From: Fulvivirgaceae bacterium JP3-4
GTDB taxonomy: Bacteria; Bacteroidota; Bacteroidia; Cytophagales; Cyclobacteriaceae
Direction of reading: 5' to 3'
DNA length: 64,000 nt
NCBI GenBank assembly: GCA_029309925.1
Contig: JARKND010000004.1
Coordinates: 496,001 to 560,000 of the forward strand
Below, piece after piece: positions 53,232-61,916 of this stretch. The translations under genes and the position numbers were made by a program. The notes beneath the pieces are model-generated. The model was not told where the DNA came from, did no database searches, and was given only the letters and a program-made list of their open reading frames with translations. The first letter of the stretch is position 1, and the number at the start of each line of letters is the position of its first letter.

Positions 53232-53918
53232 CTATGGCCGGAAGCGCAACTGATGATCGTGAAGTTTCTGTATGAGCTGCTTTCCAGCCTTCTTATTGAC
53301 ACTGTCGATGAACTGGTCGATTGTCGTGCCTGACATGCTTGTATCCGCGCCCCAGATCAGCTGGATAAGGTTACTGTAGGAAATCAGTCTGCCGGAATTC
53401 TGTGCGAAGAAAAAAAGCAAATCAAACTCGGGCTGACTCAGGAACAACTCTAGGTTACTAACAGTTGCTGACATTGTCTGGCGGTGCAAGGTAACACTTC
53501 CCGCGTTCACCTCGCCCACACTCTTCCGGATGACAAACCGCTTGCGCAAAACTGAAATGATCTTTATAGTCAGTGTTCTCAGGCCCATCATTTTTTCAAT
53601 ATAATCATCACCGCCAGTATTGAATGCGGCCTGTTGATAGTAAGTCTCAGATTTCGCTGTGAGAAAGAAAATATACGTACTGTCGAAACGCCTGTTGTTT
53701 CTGAGTTCGCGGCACAGCTCGATTCCGTTTGGATGAGGCATCATGATGTCAAGAATGATGAGGTCAGGGCAAAACTCCCAGGCTACACGCAGGGCCTTGC
53801 TGCTGCGCTCTACGGTTTTTACTTTAAATCCTTCTTTTTCCAGGTTGTACTTGAGAAGATCGAGAATATCTTCGTCATCGTCAACCACCATAACCCGCAT
53901 TGGCTTTTCCTCTCCCAT
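53232..53918 (-). CDS. OmpR/PhoB-family response regulator, probable phosphate regulator
   Basis: 228 residues. Receiver: VVDDDEDILDLL, phosphoacceptor Asp57 in ILDIMMPHPNG, a switch Thr88 in FFLTAKSE, and Lys109 in DDYIEKMMG (the usual Lys-Pro is replaced). C-terminal winged-helix DNA-binding region (about 130-228) has LELFLSQPEFDLLFFFAQNSGRLIS (in parts), SNLIQLIWGADTSMSGTTIDQFIDSVNKK. It lies inside the phosphate island and is preceded by AGGAG. It is the best local candidate to bind the TTAACAT boxes, but no phoR kinase gene is next to it. Its PhoB identity is inferred. Confidence 0.8.
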   Translation of the reverse strand: MGEEKPMRVMVVDDDEDILDLLKYNLEKEGFKVKTVERSSKALRVAWEFCPDLIILDIMMPHPNGIELCRELRNNRRFDSTYIFFLTAKSETYYQQAAFNTGGDDYIEKMMGLRTLTIKIISVLRKRFVIRKSVGEVNAGSVTLHRQTMSATVSNLELFLSQPEFDLLFFFAQNSGRLISYSNLIQLIWGADTSMSGTTIDQFIDSVNKKAGKQLIQKLHDHQLRFRP

Positions 53919-53994
53919 ACTCCTTTGATTTATGGTGAAAGTACATTGCGCCTGTTACCAGGAAATTAAACGGGGATTATTGAATTATTATAAG

Positions 53995-54990
53995 TCACTT
54001 TCGCTGCCTGCCCAGATCGATGGCAGCCTGTACAGCCTCTGCTGTCACATCCGGGTAGTCAACGTTGATACGCTGCTCGGTGTCAATCCATTCCTGCAAT
54101 TTTTCAAAATGTTTCTTCTTCAATTTTTTTAGCACCGGCACTCCGAGTTGTTTCAGTGCCGCTGCGTTGTAATGCTGCTCCTGCTGTCTTTTCATGGGCA
54201 CTACCAGAAGCTTCTTCCGCAGATACAACGCTTCGGCAGGAGTCTCAAACCCTGCTCCGCACAACACACCGCTTGAGGTGGCCATGCTCAGCGAAAACTC
54301 CTCATTGTTGACCGGGAAAACAGAAAGCTTTCCTATATGGTAGGGCTTCTTCGCGTGCTTCGAAAAAATATGCCAGCGCACTGACTTGAATTTCGTCAGT
54401 AGAGGCAACAGCTTTTTATCATCATACGCAGGAAGATAAACTGTGAAATGGCCTTTGTCCGCAACTTGCGCATGGCGTACGCGGGCCCGGATGACAGGCG
54501 TGAAAATATTCTTGTCGAAACGGGCGAAGTGAAATCCAATGGCATCAGAAACAGGAGCATAGTTATGAAGTATCCAGTCGCCTGCCGGATCGAATGTTTT
54601 TGGTTTTGGAACAAGACTGGAGAGCAACGCAGACTGGTGACTCAATCCGATGCAGGGAACATTCTTCAGTTTACACGCCCAGGCCGAAATCGGCTCGAAG
54701 TCATTGATTACAATGTCGTATTTCTCAACAGGAAAGTGTTTGATCTCCTTGTAGACATCTTTTGAACTGTTGCGATTGAACGTCTTGATCAGGTCAACTC
54801 CCCCATCCTTGCCAAAATAAAAACTCAAACCTTTTGACTTATACTTGAGCGGATAGGAGAGTTTGATATCGGCTTGTGCACCACTGATAAACAGGTCCAG
54901 TTCACCATGTTGCTGCAGCACCGGGATGACATCTTCAGCGCGGGCTATGTGTCCATTGCCAGTGCCTTGAATCGCATATAAGATTTTCAC
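53995..54990 (-). CDS. Glycosyltransferase (GT28/MurG-like), paired with the PlcP-like gene
   Basis: 331 residues, two Rossmann domains. The N-terminal motif KILYAIQGTGNGHIARAEDV is the glycine-rich loop of the TIGR00661-type GT family; the second half has SVFPVNNEEFSLSMATSSGVLCGAGFETPAEALYLRKKLLVVPMKRQQEQHYNAAALKQLGVP (in parts), with the acidic GAGFETPAEAL as donor-binding signature. The start overlaps the end of the phosphoesterase gene by 4 nt, so both are coupled. If the phosphoesterase makes diacylglycerol, this enzyme could add a sugar to it. The donor and acceptor are not known. Confidence 0.85.
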   Translation of the reverse strand: MKILYAIQGTGNGHIARAEDVIPVLQQHGELDLFISGAQADIKLSYPLKYKSKGLSFYFGKDGGVDLIKTFNRNSSKDVYKEIKHFPVEKYDIVINDFEPISAWACKLKNVPCIGLSHQSALLSSLVPKPKTFDPAGDWILHNYAPVSDAIGFHFARFDKNIFTPVIRARVRHAQVADKGHFTVYLPAYDDKKLLPLLTKFKSVRWHIFSKHAKKPYHIGKLSVFPVNNEEFSLSMATSSGVLCGAGFETPAEALYLRKKLLVVPMKRQQEQHYNAAALKQLGVPVLKKLKKKHFEKLQEWIDTEQRINVDYPDVTAEAVQAAIDLGRQRK

Positions 54991-55838
54991 TTCTTAACGG
55001 TTAGGAATTGATTGACAAGATCTTTAAAAATATAATCGTTATCAAGATTATTCCTGAGGCGTTTGGGGATCTTTATGCTTTGCGCGTGTTTGTCGTCCGT
55101 GTACCGGTAGATCTTCCAATTCGTGCCGTCATATTCCAATGCGGTAAGGTTTTCAATCCAATCGCCTGAGTTGAGATAAACTACTTCACCCTTTTCCGTC
55201 ACAATTTTCCGGTGCTCCGGCTGATGGATGTGGCCGCAGATAACGTAATCGTACTGATTGCTGATCGCGATGTCGGCCGCGGTATGTTCAAAGTTGTTGA
55301 TAAATTTTACTGCTGACTTCACACTGTCCTTAACACGCTTCGAGAGAGAAATTTTTTCGCGACCAAGTTTTTCAAGACACCAGTTTGCGAATGCATTGAT
55401 GAGAATCAGCGTATCGTAGCCGATCGCGCCAAGCTTTGCCAGCCACTTGGAGTGTTGCATCGTTACATCAAATACGTCACCATGGAATATCCATGCGCGT
55501 TTTCCATTCAGCTTAAGCACCACCTTATTGTCGATGCGGAACGAGCCAAGCTTAAAACCGGCAAACTTCCGCAGCATCTCATCGTGATTACCCGTGAGGT
55601 AAATGATCTTCGTATTCTTTGTGAGAAGGCCGGTGATATGCTTGACCACCTGCATGTGGGCTTTGGGCCAGTAGCGTTTGCTGAACTGCCACATGTCGAT
55701 GATGTCTCCGTTGAGGATGAGCTTTTTCGGCTTGATCGACTTCAGGTAGCGAAGAAGTTCCTCTGCGTGGCAGCCGTAGGTACCAAGGTGAATGTCGGAT
55801 AAAATGACAATCTCTACCTCTCGTTTCTTTTTCCCCAT
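54987..55838 (-). CDS. PlcP-like metallophosphoesterase (LpxH-related)
   Basis: 283 residues, calcineurin-like fold with all metal motifs: SDIHLG (Asp15, His17), NGDIID (44-49), GNHDE (83-87), HGDVFD (119-124) and GHIH (202-205). The long ordered resemblance DIHLGTYGCHAEELLRYL, QFSKRYWPKAHMQVV, LGSFRIDNKVV, HSKWLAKLGAIGYD to PlcP of rhizobia and marine bacteria suggests a phospholipase C that frees diacylglycerol from phospholipids on phosphate starvation. LpxH-type lipid A hydrolases share the fold. It has its own Pho-box and overlaps the glycosyltransferase gene. Confidence 0.8.
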   Translation of the reverse strand: MGKKKREVEIVILSDIHLGTYGCHAEELLRYLKSIKPKKLILNGDIIDMWQFSKRYWPKAHMQVVKHITGLLTKNTKIIYLTGNHDEMLRKFAGFKLGSFRIDNKVVLKLNGKRAWIFHGDVFDVTMQHSKWLAKLGAIGYDTLILINAFANWCLEKLGREKISLSKRVKDSVKSAVKFINNFEHTAADIAISNQYDYVICGHIHQPEHRKIVTEKGEVVYLNSGDWIENLTALEYDGTNWKIYRYTDDKHAQSIKIPKRLRNNLDNDYIFKDLVNQFLTVKK

Positions 55839-55873
55839 TGGCTTTAATCTTGAACCTGCACCTGAAGACGTTG

Positions 55874-55929
55874 TAAAGTTATCGGTTCAACGTTTTGTGA
55901 TTGCCGCGCTCCGATTAACGAATTGTTAA
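55874..55929 (-). promoter_or_regulatory. Pho-box-like repeat and promoter of the PlcP-like gene
   Basis: On the minus strand TTAACAAT (55929-55922) and TTAATCGG (55918-55911) repeat with an 11-bp period. TAACTTTA (55881-55874), one mismatch from TAnnTTTG, follows after 29 nt, nearly the same distance as at pstS (30 nt). The start codon is at 55838. Confidence 0.6.
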
Positions 55930-55937
55930 ATCATTTT

Positions 55938-57191
55938 TTATAGGTTTACCTGGAACTGAAGGCGCAACAGATTTCCTTTTTGAAAGTTTACCGGATTCTG
56001 TCCATCCTGGTATCTGCGCTGGGACATCGTGTACATCGCAACCACTTCAAAGTTTTTCATAGGCTGCCACTCCGCACCGATCTCGAGTTCCCTTACAAAA
56101 TAGCTTCGTGCATCACGCTCATGCTTCTTGCCACCGTTGTAATACTGGTAGCGGACGAAGGGAATCAGAAGCTGAGACTTGAAGGATTTTAAATATTCAG
56201 CCTGTACATACCCACCCTCAAGTTTCTCCTTCTGAATATTATTCGTGTAGGGATTGTATTCGGGACCCGTTCCGACATTGTATTCTGCCGTGAGACCGAA
56301 CGGTTGCGGGTAGATCACCAGAGATGCAGCAGCACGCTGATCTTCATATTCAAATCCCTCACTTCCTGTAACACCACTGGTAACGGTTGGAACCACGGTC
56401 TTGCCAGTATATGCCTGAAGTCCCGGCTCGATAAATTGCTCACCCACTTTGAATGGATAGGAAACGCGCGCCACAACATGCGGTTTATCATTCGCCTCCT
56501 GGCGGTTTGCAGTCTGACCATTGTGCACACCAAAACCAACCACACCATAGTCTCCGGAACCTTTCAATCCGGAACTGACAAGGTATGAAAACCGGTCGCG
56601 GATTTCTTTGGGAGCCCAATAGAAGAACACTCCCAGATCGCGTTCGTTCGCAACGGCACTGTTCAACGCATCGTTCCGGTCCAGCGGAATACGGTTCTGA
56701 CTTGACTGAAGATTTTCAAAGCCGTACGGAACTTTACTTTGACCAAAGCGCAATCGAAATTCATTTTTCTTATCAAGCCCTACATCAAAATAGGCATCAC
56801 GGATCTGCGCGAAGTTAAGTACACCGCTGGCAGGCGATGAAGCAAGGTCCGGCTGGATATATACATAAACACGCTCGTGAACCTGCCCAAAGAAAATCAA
56901 ACGAATACGTCTGAAGAAAAATCCTCCGTCTTTGCCCCATGATCGATCGCATTGTTCGCATGACAAATCGGGATTAGTCACCAGCAGCTGGTTATACCTT
57001 AATTGCGCGTATCCGCGAATAGCAATCTTTTTATACCATTCCGATGGAGCTGGGGCTGGCTTTGGCGCTTCTGCAACCACGGAGTCCTTCTTCGCTTGTG
57101 CTAAAGCCATTGGCAAAGAAATAAAACAAATGAATAGGACAGTTAGAAGTGTAAGCCTGCAAAATATTGTAATCGTTATTGACGTGCGCAT
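55938..57191 (-). CDS. Phosphate-selective porin OprO/OprP family (second copy)
   Basis: 417 residues from the ATG at 57191 (MRTSITITIFCRLTLLTVLF...SLPMALAQ signal peptide); an ATG at 57254 lies in the regulatory region and is not used. Barrel strands include GYAQLRYNQLLVTNPD, FFFRRIRLIFFGQVHERVYVYIQPD (family hallmark), FGQSKVPYGFENLQSSQNRIPLDRND (in parts) and LRLQFQVNL at the end. The CEQCD pair near residue 95 is an unusual feature. It is divergent from pstS, sharing the TTAACAT array. It probably moves inorganic phosphate across the outer membrane for the Pst system. Confidence 0.88.
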   Translation of the reverse strand: MRTSITITIFCRLTLLTVLFICFISLPMALAQAKKDSVVAEAPKPAPAPSEWYKKIAIRGYAQLRYNQLLVTNPDLSCEQCDRSWGKDGGFFFRRIRLIFFGQVHERVYVYIQPDLASSPASGVLNFAQIRDAYFDVGLDKKNEFRLRFGQSKVPYGFENLQSSQNRIPLDRNDALNSAVANERDLGVFFYWAPKEIRDRFSYLVSSGLKGSGDYGVVGFGVHNGQTANRQEANDKPHVVARVSYPFKVGEQFIEPGLQAYTGKTVVPTVTSGVTGSEGFEYEDQRAAASLVIYPQPFGLTAEYNVGTGPEYNPYTNNIQKEKLEGGYVQAEYLKSFKSQLLIPFVRYQYYNGGKKHERDARSYFVRELEIGAEWQPMKNFEVVAMYTMSQRRYQDGQNPVNFQKGNLLRLQFQVNL

Positions 57192-57247
57192 TTCTGTGTT
57201 TTCTGCGAGTGATTGATATTTTCTTCCGCAAAAGAACTCATTAAGGA

Positions 57248-57361
57248 TTAACATTCCAGTAACCTCCGATTAACTTAACACAACGATAACCCTACCTTAA
57301 AGGACTTAACATAAACTTAACATTGGCCATCTCGTGATACTGTTCTGTCCGAGTACCTTTG
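57248..57361 (+). promoter_or_regulatory. Pho-box array and promoter between porin and pstS
   Basis: CTTAACAT (57305-57312) and CTTAACAT (57316-57323) repeat with an 11-bp period, followed 30 nt later by TACCTTTG (57354-57361), an exact TAnnTTTG box. Further upstream, TTAACATT (57248-57255), GTAACCTC (57259-57266) and TTAACTTA (57270-57277) form another 11-bp series near the porin start. The predicted pstS start is about 57367, leader about 19 nt. Confidence 0.75.
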
Positions 57362-57385
57362 CAGGGAATTGAACAATATCAAACT

Positions 57386-58348
57386 ATGAGATTTTTGAGA
57401 GCACAAGTAGTATCATTCGTGGCCATCGGGCTGCTGGCGACATCCTGCGGACAAAAAGGCGAGCAGGAAAGTACATCCGGCAACGAAGCGAAGCTGACGG
57501 GCGAAATCAAGATAGATGGATCGAGCACCGTATATCCGATCACTGAGGCGGTAGCCGAGGAATTCAGAACGGATCAGCCAGATGTGAAAGTAACAGTAGG
57601 CGTTTCAGGGACAGGTGGGGGATTCAAAAAATTCGGTCGCGGTGAAACGGATATCAATGATGCATCACGTCCGATCAAAGAACAGGAAGCTGCCGCATGC
57701 AAAGAGAACAATATTAATTATGTGGAGTTGAAGGTGGCTTATGACGGTCTTGTTGTTGTCGTGAACAAAGAAAACACCTGGGTGGACCATTTCACGGTGG
57801 AAGAACTTAAGAAGATCTGGGAACCTGGAGCGCAGGAAAAGATCACAACATGGAATCAGATCAGACCCAACTGGCCAAAGGAAAAGTTCAATCTTTACGG
57901 ACCTGGCGTTGCATCTGGAACGTATGATTATTTTACAGAAGCAGTGGTAGGAAAAAGTGGCTCAAGCCGCGGTGACTATACTGCGAGCGAAGATGACAAC
58001 GTACTGGTGCAGGGAACAAGTGGCGACAAGAATGGTCTGGCATTCTTCGGACTTGCTTACTACGAAGAAAACAAAGACAAGCTTAAACTTGTCGGCATCG
58101 ACAATGGAAAGGGTGTTGTCATGCCATCTGTTGAAACAGTAAAGAATGGCACCTACTCGCCACTTTCGCGTCCTGTATTTATCTATGTCACTGATGTGGC
58201 TGCGAAACGACCGGAAGTCAGTTCATTCGTAAACTTCTACCTGAGCAATGCGCCCACGCTTGTTCCCGATGTTGGCTATATACCGCTTAATGATGACGAG
58301 TATGCTGCAGAGACAGCGAAGTTTACTTCTTTCGGGAAACCTCAATAG
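57386..58348 (+). CDS. pstS: Phosphate ABC transporter substrate-binding lipoprotein PstS
   Basis: 320 residues from the ATG at 57386; a TTG at 57359 overlaps the promoter box. Lipobox LLATSC (Cys near residue 21). The phosphate-binding loops are clear: [38 protein letters not shown] and [12 protein letters not shown]. It captures phosphate in the periplasm (lipid-anchored as common in Bacteroidota). It leads pstSCAB-phoU, with gaps of 24, -8, 7 and 12 nt. The upstream TTAACAT repeats and TACCTTTG box indicate strong induction when phosphate is low. Confidence 0.97.
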   Translation: MRFLRAQVVSFVAIGLLATSCGQKGEQESTSGNEAKLTGEIKIDGSSTVYPITEAVAEEFRTDQPDVKVTVGVSGTGGGFKKFGRGETDINDASRPIKEQEAAACKENNINYVELKVAYDGLVVVVNKENTWVDHFTVEELKKIWEPGAQEKITTWNQIRPNWPKEKFNLYGPGVASGTYDYFTEAVVGKSGSSRGDYTASEDDNVLVQGTSGDKNGLAFFGLAYYEENKDKLKLVGIDNGKGVVMPSVETVKNGTYSPLSRPVFIYVTDVAAKRPEVSSFVNFYLSNAPTLVPDVGYIPLNDDEYAAETAKFTSFGKPQ

Positions 58349-58372
58349 AATTTCCAGGTTAACCAACATGTT

Positions 58373-59251
58373 GTGAAGCGATCAGCAGAAAAAGGAATTG
58401 AGTTCGGACTTGCGTTCAGCGGTCTGATAACAATCCTTACAACAATCGGTATCATATGGGTGTTGATCTCAGAGTCGTGGGGATTCTTTCGCGAAGTTCC
58501 ACTTTCGGACTTTCTTTTCGATACAGAGTGGACGCCACTATTTTCTCAAAAGCATTATGGAATACTTCCGCTGTTGTCGGGGACATTCCTGACCACGATC
58601 ATTGCAATCATCACTGCTGTACCGATCGGAATAATTATCGCTGTGTATCTGAGTGAGTACGCGCACAAGCGCTTCCGCAGAAACGTAAAGCCGCTGCTTG
58701 AGATCCTCGCAGCTGTGCCTACCGTTGTGTATGGATTCTTTGCGTTAACAGTGGTCACTCCTTTCCTTCAGACATTTGTCCCAGGGCTGGGGAGTTTCAA
58801 CGCACTCTCTGCAGGCCTCGTCATGGGGATTATGATCATACCCGTGATTAGTTCGCTAAGCGAAGATGCGTTGTATGCTGTACCGAAGTCGTTGCGGGAA
58901 GCATCATACGGAATGGGTGCAACGAAATTTCAAACATCTTTTAAAGTAGTTGTCCCCGCAGCGTCATCGGGAATTCTGGTTTCGATCATCCTGGGTGTCG
59001 CAAGAGCAATTGGCGAGACTATGGTTGTTGCCATTGCCGCGGGTCAGCAGCCCACGCTCACGCTCGATCCACGGCAGGCTGTCGAAACCATCACGGCCTA
59101 CATTGTCCAGGTGAGTCTTGGAGACGTGCAACACGGCTCGATGGAATACAAAACCATCTTCGCAGCCGGGATAACGTTATTCATATTCACATTCCTGCTG
59201 AACAATATCAGCTTCTGGATCAAGAAAAAATACCAGGAAAAGTATGAGTAA
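58373..59251 (+). CDS. pstC: Phosphate ABC transporter permease PstC
   Basis: 292 residues with six membrane helices; GTG start at 58373 (the ATG at 58368 is followed by a stop two codons later). The permease signature is visible: [49 protein letters not shown] (EAA-type loop) and GETMVVAIAAGQQP. It forms the channel with PstA. It overlaps pstA by 8 nt. Confidence 0.95.
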   Translation: MKRSAEKGIEFGLAFSGLITILTTIGIIWVLISESWGFFREVPLSDFLFDTEWTPLFSQKHYGILPLLSGTFLTTIIAIITAVPIGIIIAVYLSEYAHKRFRRNVKPLLEILAAVPTVVYGFFALTVVTPFLQTFVPGLGSFNALSAGLVMGIMIIPVISSLSEDALYAVPKSLREASYGMGATKFQTSFKVVVPAASSGILVSIILGVARAIGETMVVAIAAGQQPTLTLDPRQAVETITAYIVQVSLGDVQHGSMEYKTIFAAGITLFIFTFLLNNISFWIKKKYQEKYE

Positions 59252-60101
59252 CGTAAAACGAAACCGGAACATAGACACCGCGTTCAAATACGTTGGTATC
59301 TTCTTTACGTTATTTGGCATAGCTGTCCTTTTCGTATTCATCATCAACATCCTGATCGATGGGCTTACGCGAATCAACTGGGAGTTTCTCACGAACCTGC
59401 CTTCGCGAAGAGCATCGAAAGCAGGAATTCTCACGGCATGGACAGGAACAGCCTGGATCCTCGCACTAACTGCCCTGATCGCCATACCGATTGGTGTTGC
59501 AGCCGGAATTTACCTTCAGGAATACGGAAGGAAGAACCGAATTGCCAGGATCATCGAACTGAACATCGCCAACCTTGCCGGTGTTCCTTCGATCATTTAC
59601 GGCTTGTTGGGTTTGGAAATTTTTGTGCGACTGATGAACCTCGGAGGGAGCTTGCTTGCAGGAGCACTGACGCTTTCGCTTTTGATTTTGCCTGTGATCA
59701 TCGTTGCAACGCGTGAAGCGTTGAAAGCGGTTCCGAACTCATTGCGGGAAGCGTCATATGGGATGGGAGCAACAAAGTGGCAAACCGTCTGGCACCAGGT
59801 GTTGCCTGCAGCATCGGGCGGAATTCTCACCGGCATCATTCTCGCGCTGTCGCGGGCCGTTGGAGAAACCGCACCGCTGATCGTGATTGGGGCGCTTGCG
59901 TACGTACCATTTGTTGCCGATAGTCCACTGGATGAATTCACAGTGTTACCGATCCAGATCTTCAACTGGGTGTCACGTCCTCAGGAGGAATTTCTCGTCA
60001 ATGGTGCAGCCGCCATCATCATCTTACTTTTAATCACGTTTGTCATGAACGGTATTGCCGTTTATCTGAGAAATAAATGGCAGAAAAAAATCAGTTGGTA
60101 A
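59244..60101 (+). CDS. pstA: Phosphate ABC transporter permease PstA
   Basis: 285 residues with six membrane helices. Signature: [52 protein letters not shown] (EAA loop contacting PstB) and [17 protein letters not shown]. It starts inside the end of pstC, so translation is probably coupled, and stops 7 nt before pstB. It forms the inner-membrane pathway together with PstC. Confidence 0.95.
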   Translation: MSNVKRNRNIDTAFKYVGIFFTLFGIAVLFVFIINILIDGLTRINWEFLTNLPSRRASKAGILTAWTGTAWILALTALIAIPIGVAAGIYLQEYGRKNRIARIIELNIANLAGVPSIIYGLLGLEIFVRLMNLGGSLLAGALTLSLLILPVIIVATREALKAVPNSLREASYGMGATKWQTVWHQVLPAASGGILTGIILALSRAVGETAPLIVIGALAYVPFVADSPLDEFTVLPIQIFNWVSRPQEEFLVNGAAAIIILLLITFVMNGIAVYLRNKWQKKISW

Positions 60102-60108
60102 ATCTTTT

Positions 60109-60861
60109 ATGAAACCCATCGAAGCGAAAAATGTGAACGTATACTATGGTGATAATCACGTGTTGAAAGACGTGGATATTACCATCAAGGAAAATAGCGT
60201 CACGGCATTCATAGGACCATCGGGTTGTGGTAAATCAACCTTTCTGCGCACCCTCAACCGCATGAACGACTACATTGACGGCTTTCGAAAAAAAGGAAAG
60301 GTATACATTGACGGAAAGGAAATCTACGAGAAGAAAGTCCGCGTTGAAGAACTCCGGAGAAAGGTTGGGATGGTTTTTCAAAAACCAAACCCGTTTCCAA
60401 AAAGCATTTTTGAAAACGTAGCCTACGGATTGAAGATTCATGGAATCGACAACAAGTACGAGATCAATGAGGCCGTTGAAAAGTCACTGAAGCAGGCAGC
60501 ACTGTGGAGTGAAGTGAAAGACAAGCTCGACAAACCTGCCCTTTCACTTTCCGGTGGTCAGCAGCAGCGTCTGTGTATCGCCCGAACACTGGCCGTGAAA
60601 CCATCGATCATTCTGATGGATGAGCCTGCCTCTGCGCTCGATCCGATATCGACAGCAAAGATAGAAGAACTGATTACGGAGTTGAAGGAGAAGTATACTA
60701 TCGTGATCGTGACGCACAATATGCAGCAGGCATCTCGCATCAGCGACCGCACTGCATTCTTCTACCTGGGAGAGCTTGTTGAATATGGAAAGACTTCGGA
60801 AATGTTTACCAATCCGAAGGAGAAGCAAACTGAAAACTACATCACCGGAAGATTCGGTTAA
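60109..60861 (+). CDS. pstB: Phosphate ABC transporter ATP-binding protein PstB
   Basis: 250 residues, the normal length. Walker [10 protein letters not shown] (36-44), Q-loop [22 protein letters not shown] signature [17 protein letters not shown], Walker [14 protein letters not shown] and the H-loop His in [21 protein letters not shown] and [17 protein letters not shown] are typical of PstB. It hydrolyses ATP to drive phosphate import and, with PhoU, passes phosphate status to the regulator. Confidence 0.97.
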   Translation: MKPIEAKNVNVYYGDNHVLKDVDITIKENSVTAFIGPSGCGKSTFLRTLNRMNDYIDGFRKKGKVYIDGKEIYEKKVRVEELRRKVGMVFQKPNPFPKSIFENVAYGLKIHGIDNKYEINEAVEKSLKQAALWSEVKDKLDKPALSLSGGQQQRLCIARTLAVKPSIILMDEPASALDPISTAKIEELITELKEKYTIVIVTHNMQQASRISDRTAFFYLGELVEYGKTSEMFTNPKEKQTENYITGRFG

Positions 60862-60873
60862 AAATCAGACTTT

Positions 60874-61536
60874 ATGCCAGCCATTGAACCGGAATTACAA
60901 GCCTTAAAAGACAACGTACTGGATATGCTCGCTTTGGTGAGAAATCAGATGATCAAATGCAAAGAGGCAATCCACAAGAACGATGTCAGCCTCGCGGAAG
61001 AAGTTATCCGCGAGGAGAAAAATGTCAATACGCAGGAAATTGCGATCGATCGCGATTGCGAAAACATCCTTGCGTTGTATACACCTGTTGCCACCGATCT
61101 CCGGCTTGTACTTGCTACGTTGAAGATGACTAACGACCTGGAGCGTATCGGAGACTGCGCAAAAAGCATTGCAAAATTCTTGGAAGAAGATATGAAAGGA
61201 TTGCCGAAGCATTGGCTGAAAGACTTTGCACTGGAAGATATGCTTGAAACGCTTGTATCCATGCTGAAAGACATGGGCGAAGCACTGCGCAAGGAAGACA
61301 CCAAGATGGCTTTAAAAACGGCAAAGCGTGATGAGCAGCTCAATGACTACAATCGGAAAGCATATAAGACGACTGCCGAGCTCATCAAGCAGCATCCTGA
61401 TAGTTCGAAGACGCTCCTGACATTATTTTCGCTTACGCGGGATCTTGAACGTGCTGGCGATCTTACCAAAAATATCGCAGAAGAACTGGTCTTTCACATC
61501 GAAGCGCGGGTCGTCAAGCACAAGAAGTCGAAATAG
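60874..61536 (+). CDS. phoU: Phosphate signalling protein PhoU
   Basis: 220 residues, all-helical, with two related three-helix repeats (each about 100 residues). Conserved metal-binding-type motifs are ATDLRLVLATLKMTNDLERIGDCAKSIAKF and FSLTRDLERAGDLTKNIAEEL, split in the usual way. PhoU damps the Pho response when phosphate is plentiful, linking Pst to the sensor kinase. It is the last gene of the operon. No terminator follows directly; an AT-rich repeat starts about 48 nt later. Confidence 0.96.
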   Translation: MPAIEPELQALKDNVLDMLALVRNQMIKCKEAIHKNDVSLAEEVIREEKNVNTQEIAIDRDCENILALYTPVATDLRLVLATLKMTNDLERIGDCAKSIAKFLEEDMKGLPKHWLKDFALEDMLETLVSMLKDMGEALRKEDTKMALKTAKRDEQLNDYNRKAYKTTAELIKQHPDSSKTLLTLFSLTRDLERAGDLTKNIAEELVFHIEARVVKHKKSK

Positions 61537-61583
61537 TTTCCATGATTCATCGTCACCTCATAATGAGCTTACCGGTACAGGTA

Positions 61584-61714
61584 TTTTAAATCTTAAATCT
61601 TAAATCTTAAATCTTAAATTTTAAATTTAGAATAAGCATTTAACGGTTGGAGAGTTGACCATGAACAGACATGGGTCCAAGTTTCAAATTCAAAATACAC
61701 TAAATTTAAAATTG
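61584..61714. repeat. AT-rich heptad-repeat element, relative of the one at 13279-13405
   Basis: Four perfect copies of TCTTAAA run in tandem at 61591-61618, then ATTTTAAATTTAG. About 60 nt of more mixed sequence follow and a further AT-rich arm with AATTCAAAATACACTAAATTTAAA lies around 61687-61711. It sits between phoU and rsgA in a 380-nt gap without a gene, where only this element and the rsgA promoter are visible. Confidence 0.65.
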
Positions 61715-61741
61715 AGGCTCAGTCCCGGCACACAGGCGAAG

Positions 61742-61772
61742 TTTGACCTATAATCATAATTGCTTATCTTTG
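61742..61772 (+). promoter_or_regulatory. Bacteroidota-type promoter of rsgA
   Basis: TTTG (61742-61745) and an exact TAnnTTTG box, TATCTTTG (61765-61772), with 19 nt between. The start would be near 61779, giving a leader of about 138 nt. Confidence 0.6.
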
Positions 61773-61916
61773 CTTCCGATGACACCAATGACACGTCATA
61801 TCGCCCCGATGATTGCCGGAATAATGGCATAAAGCTCCAACGCTTTACTGCTACTTCTTTACATTATTCTCAAGTGCAATCCGATTGCAATCACATGCAG
61901 TCAAAAATTTTCTATC

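Noticed and set aside
57359-57385. TTG start extending PstS upstream
   Set aside because: It would overlap the -7 box TACCTTTG and lies upstream of a good signal peptide that begins at the ATG 57386.
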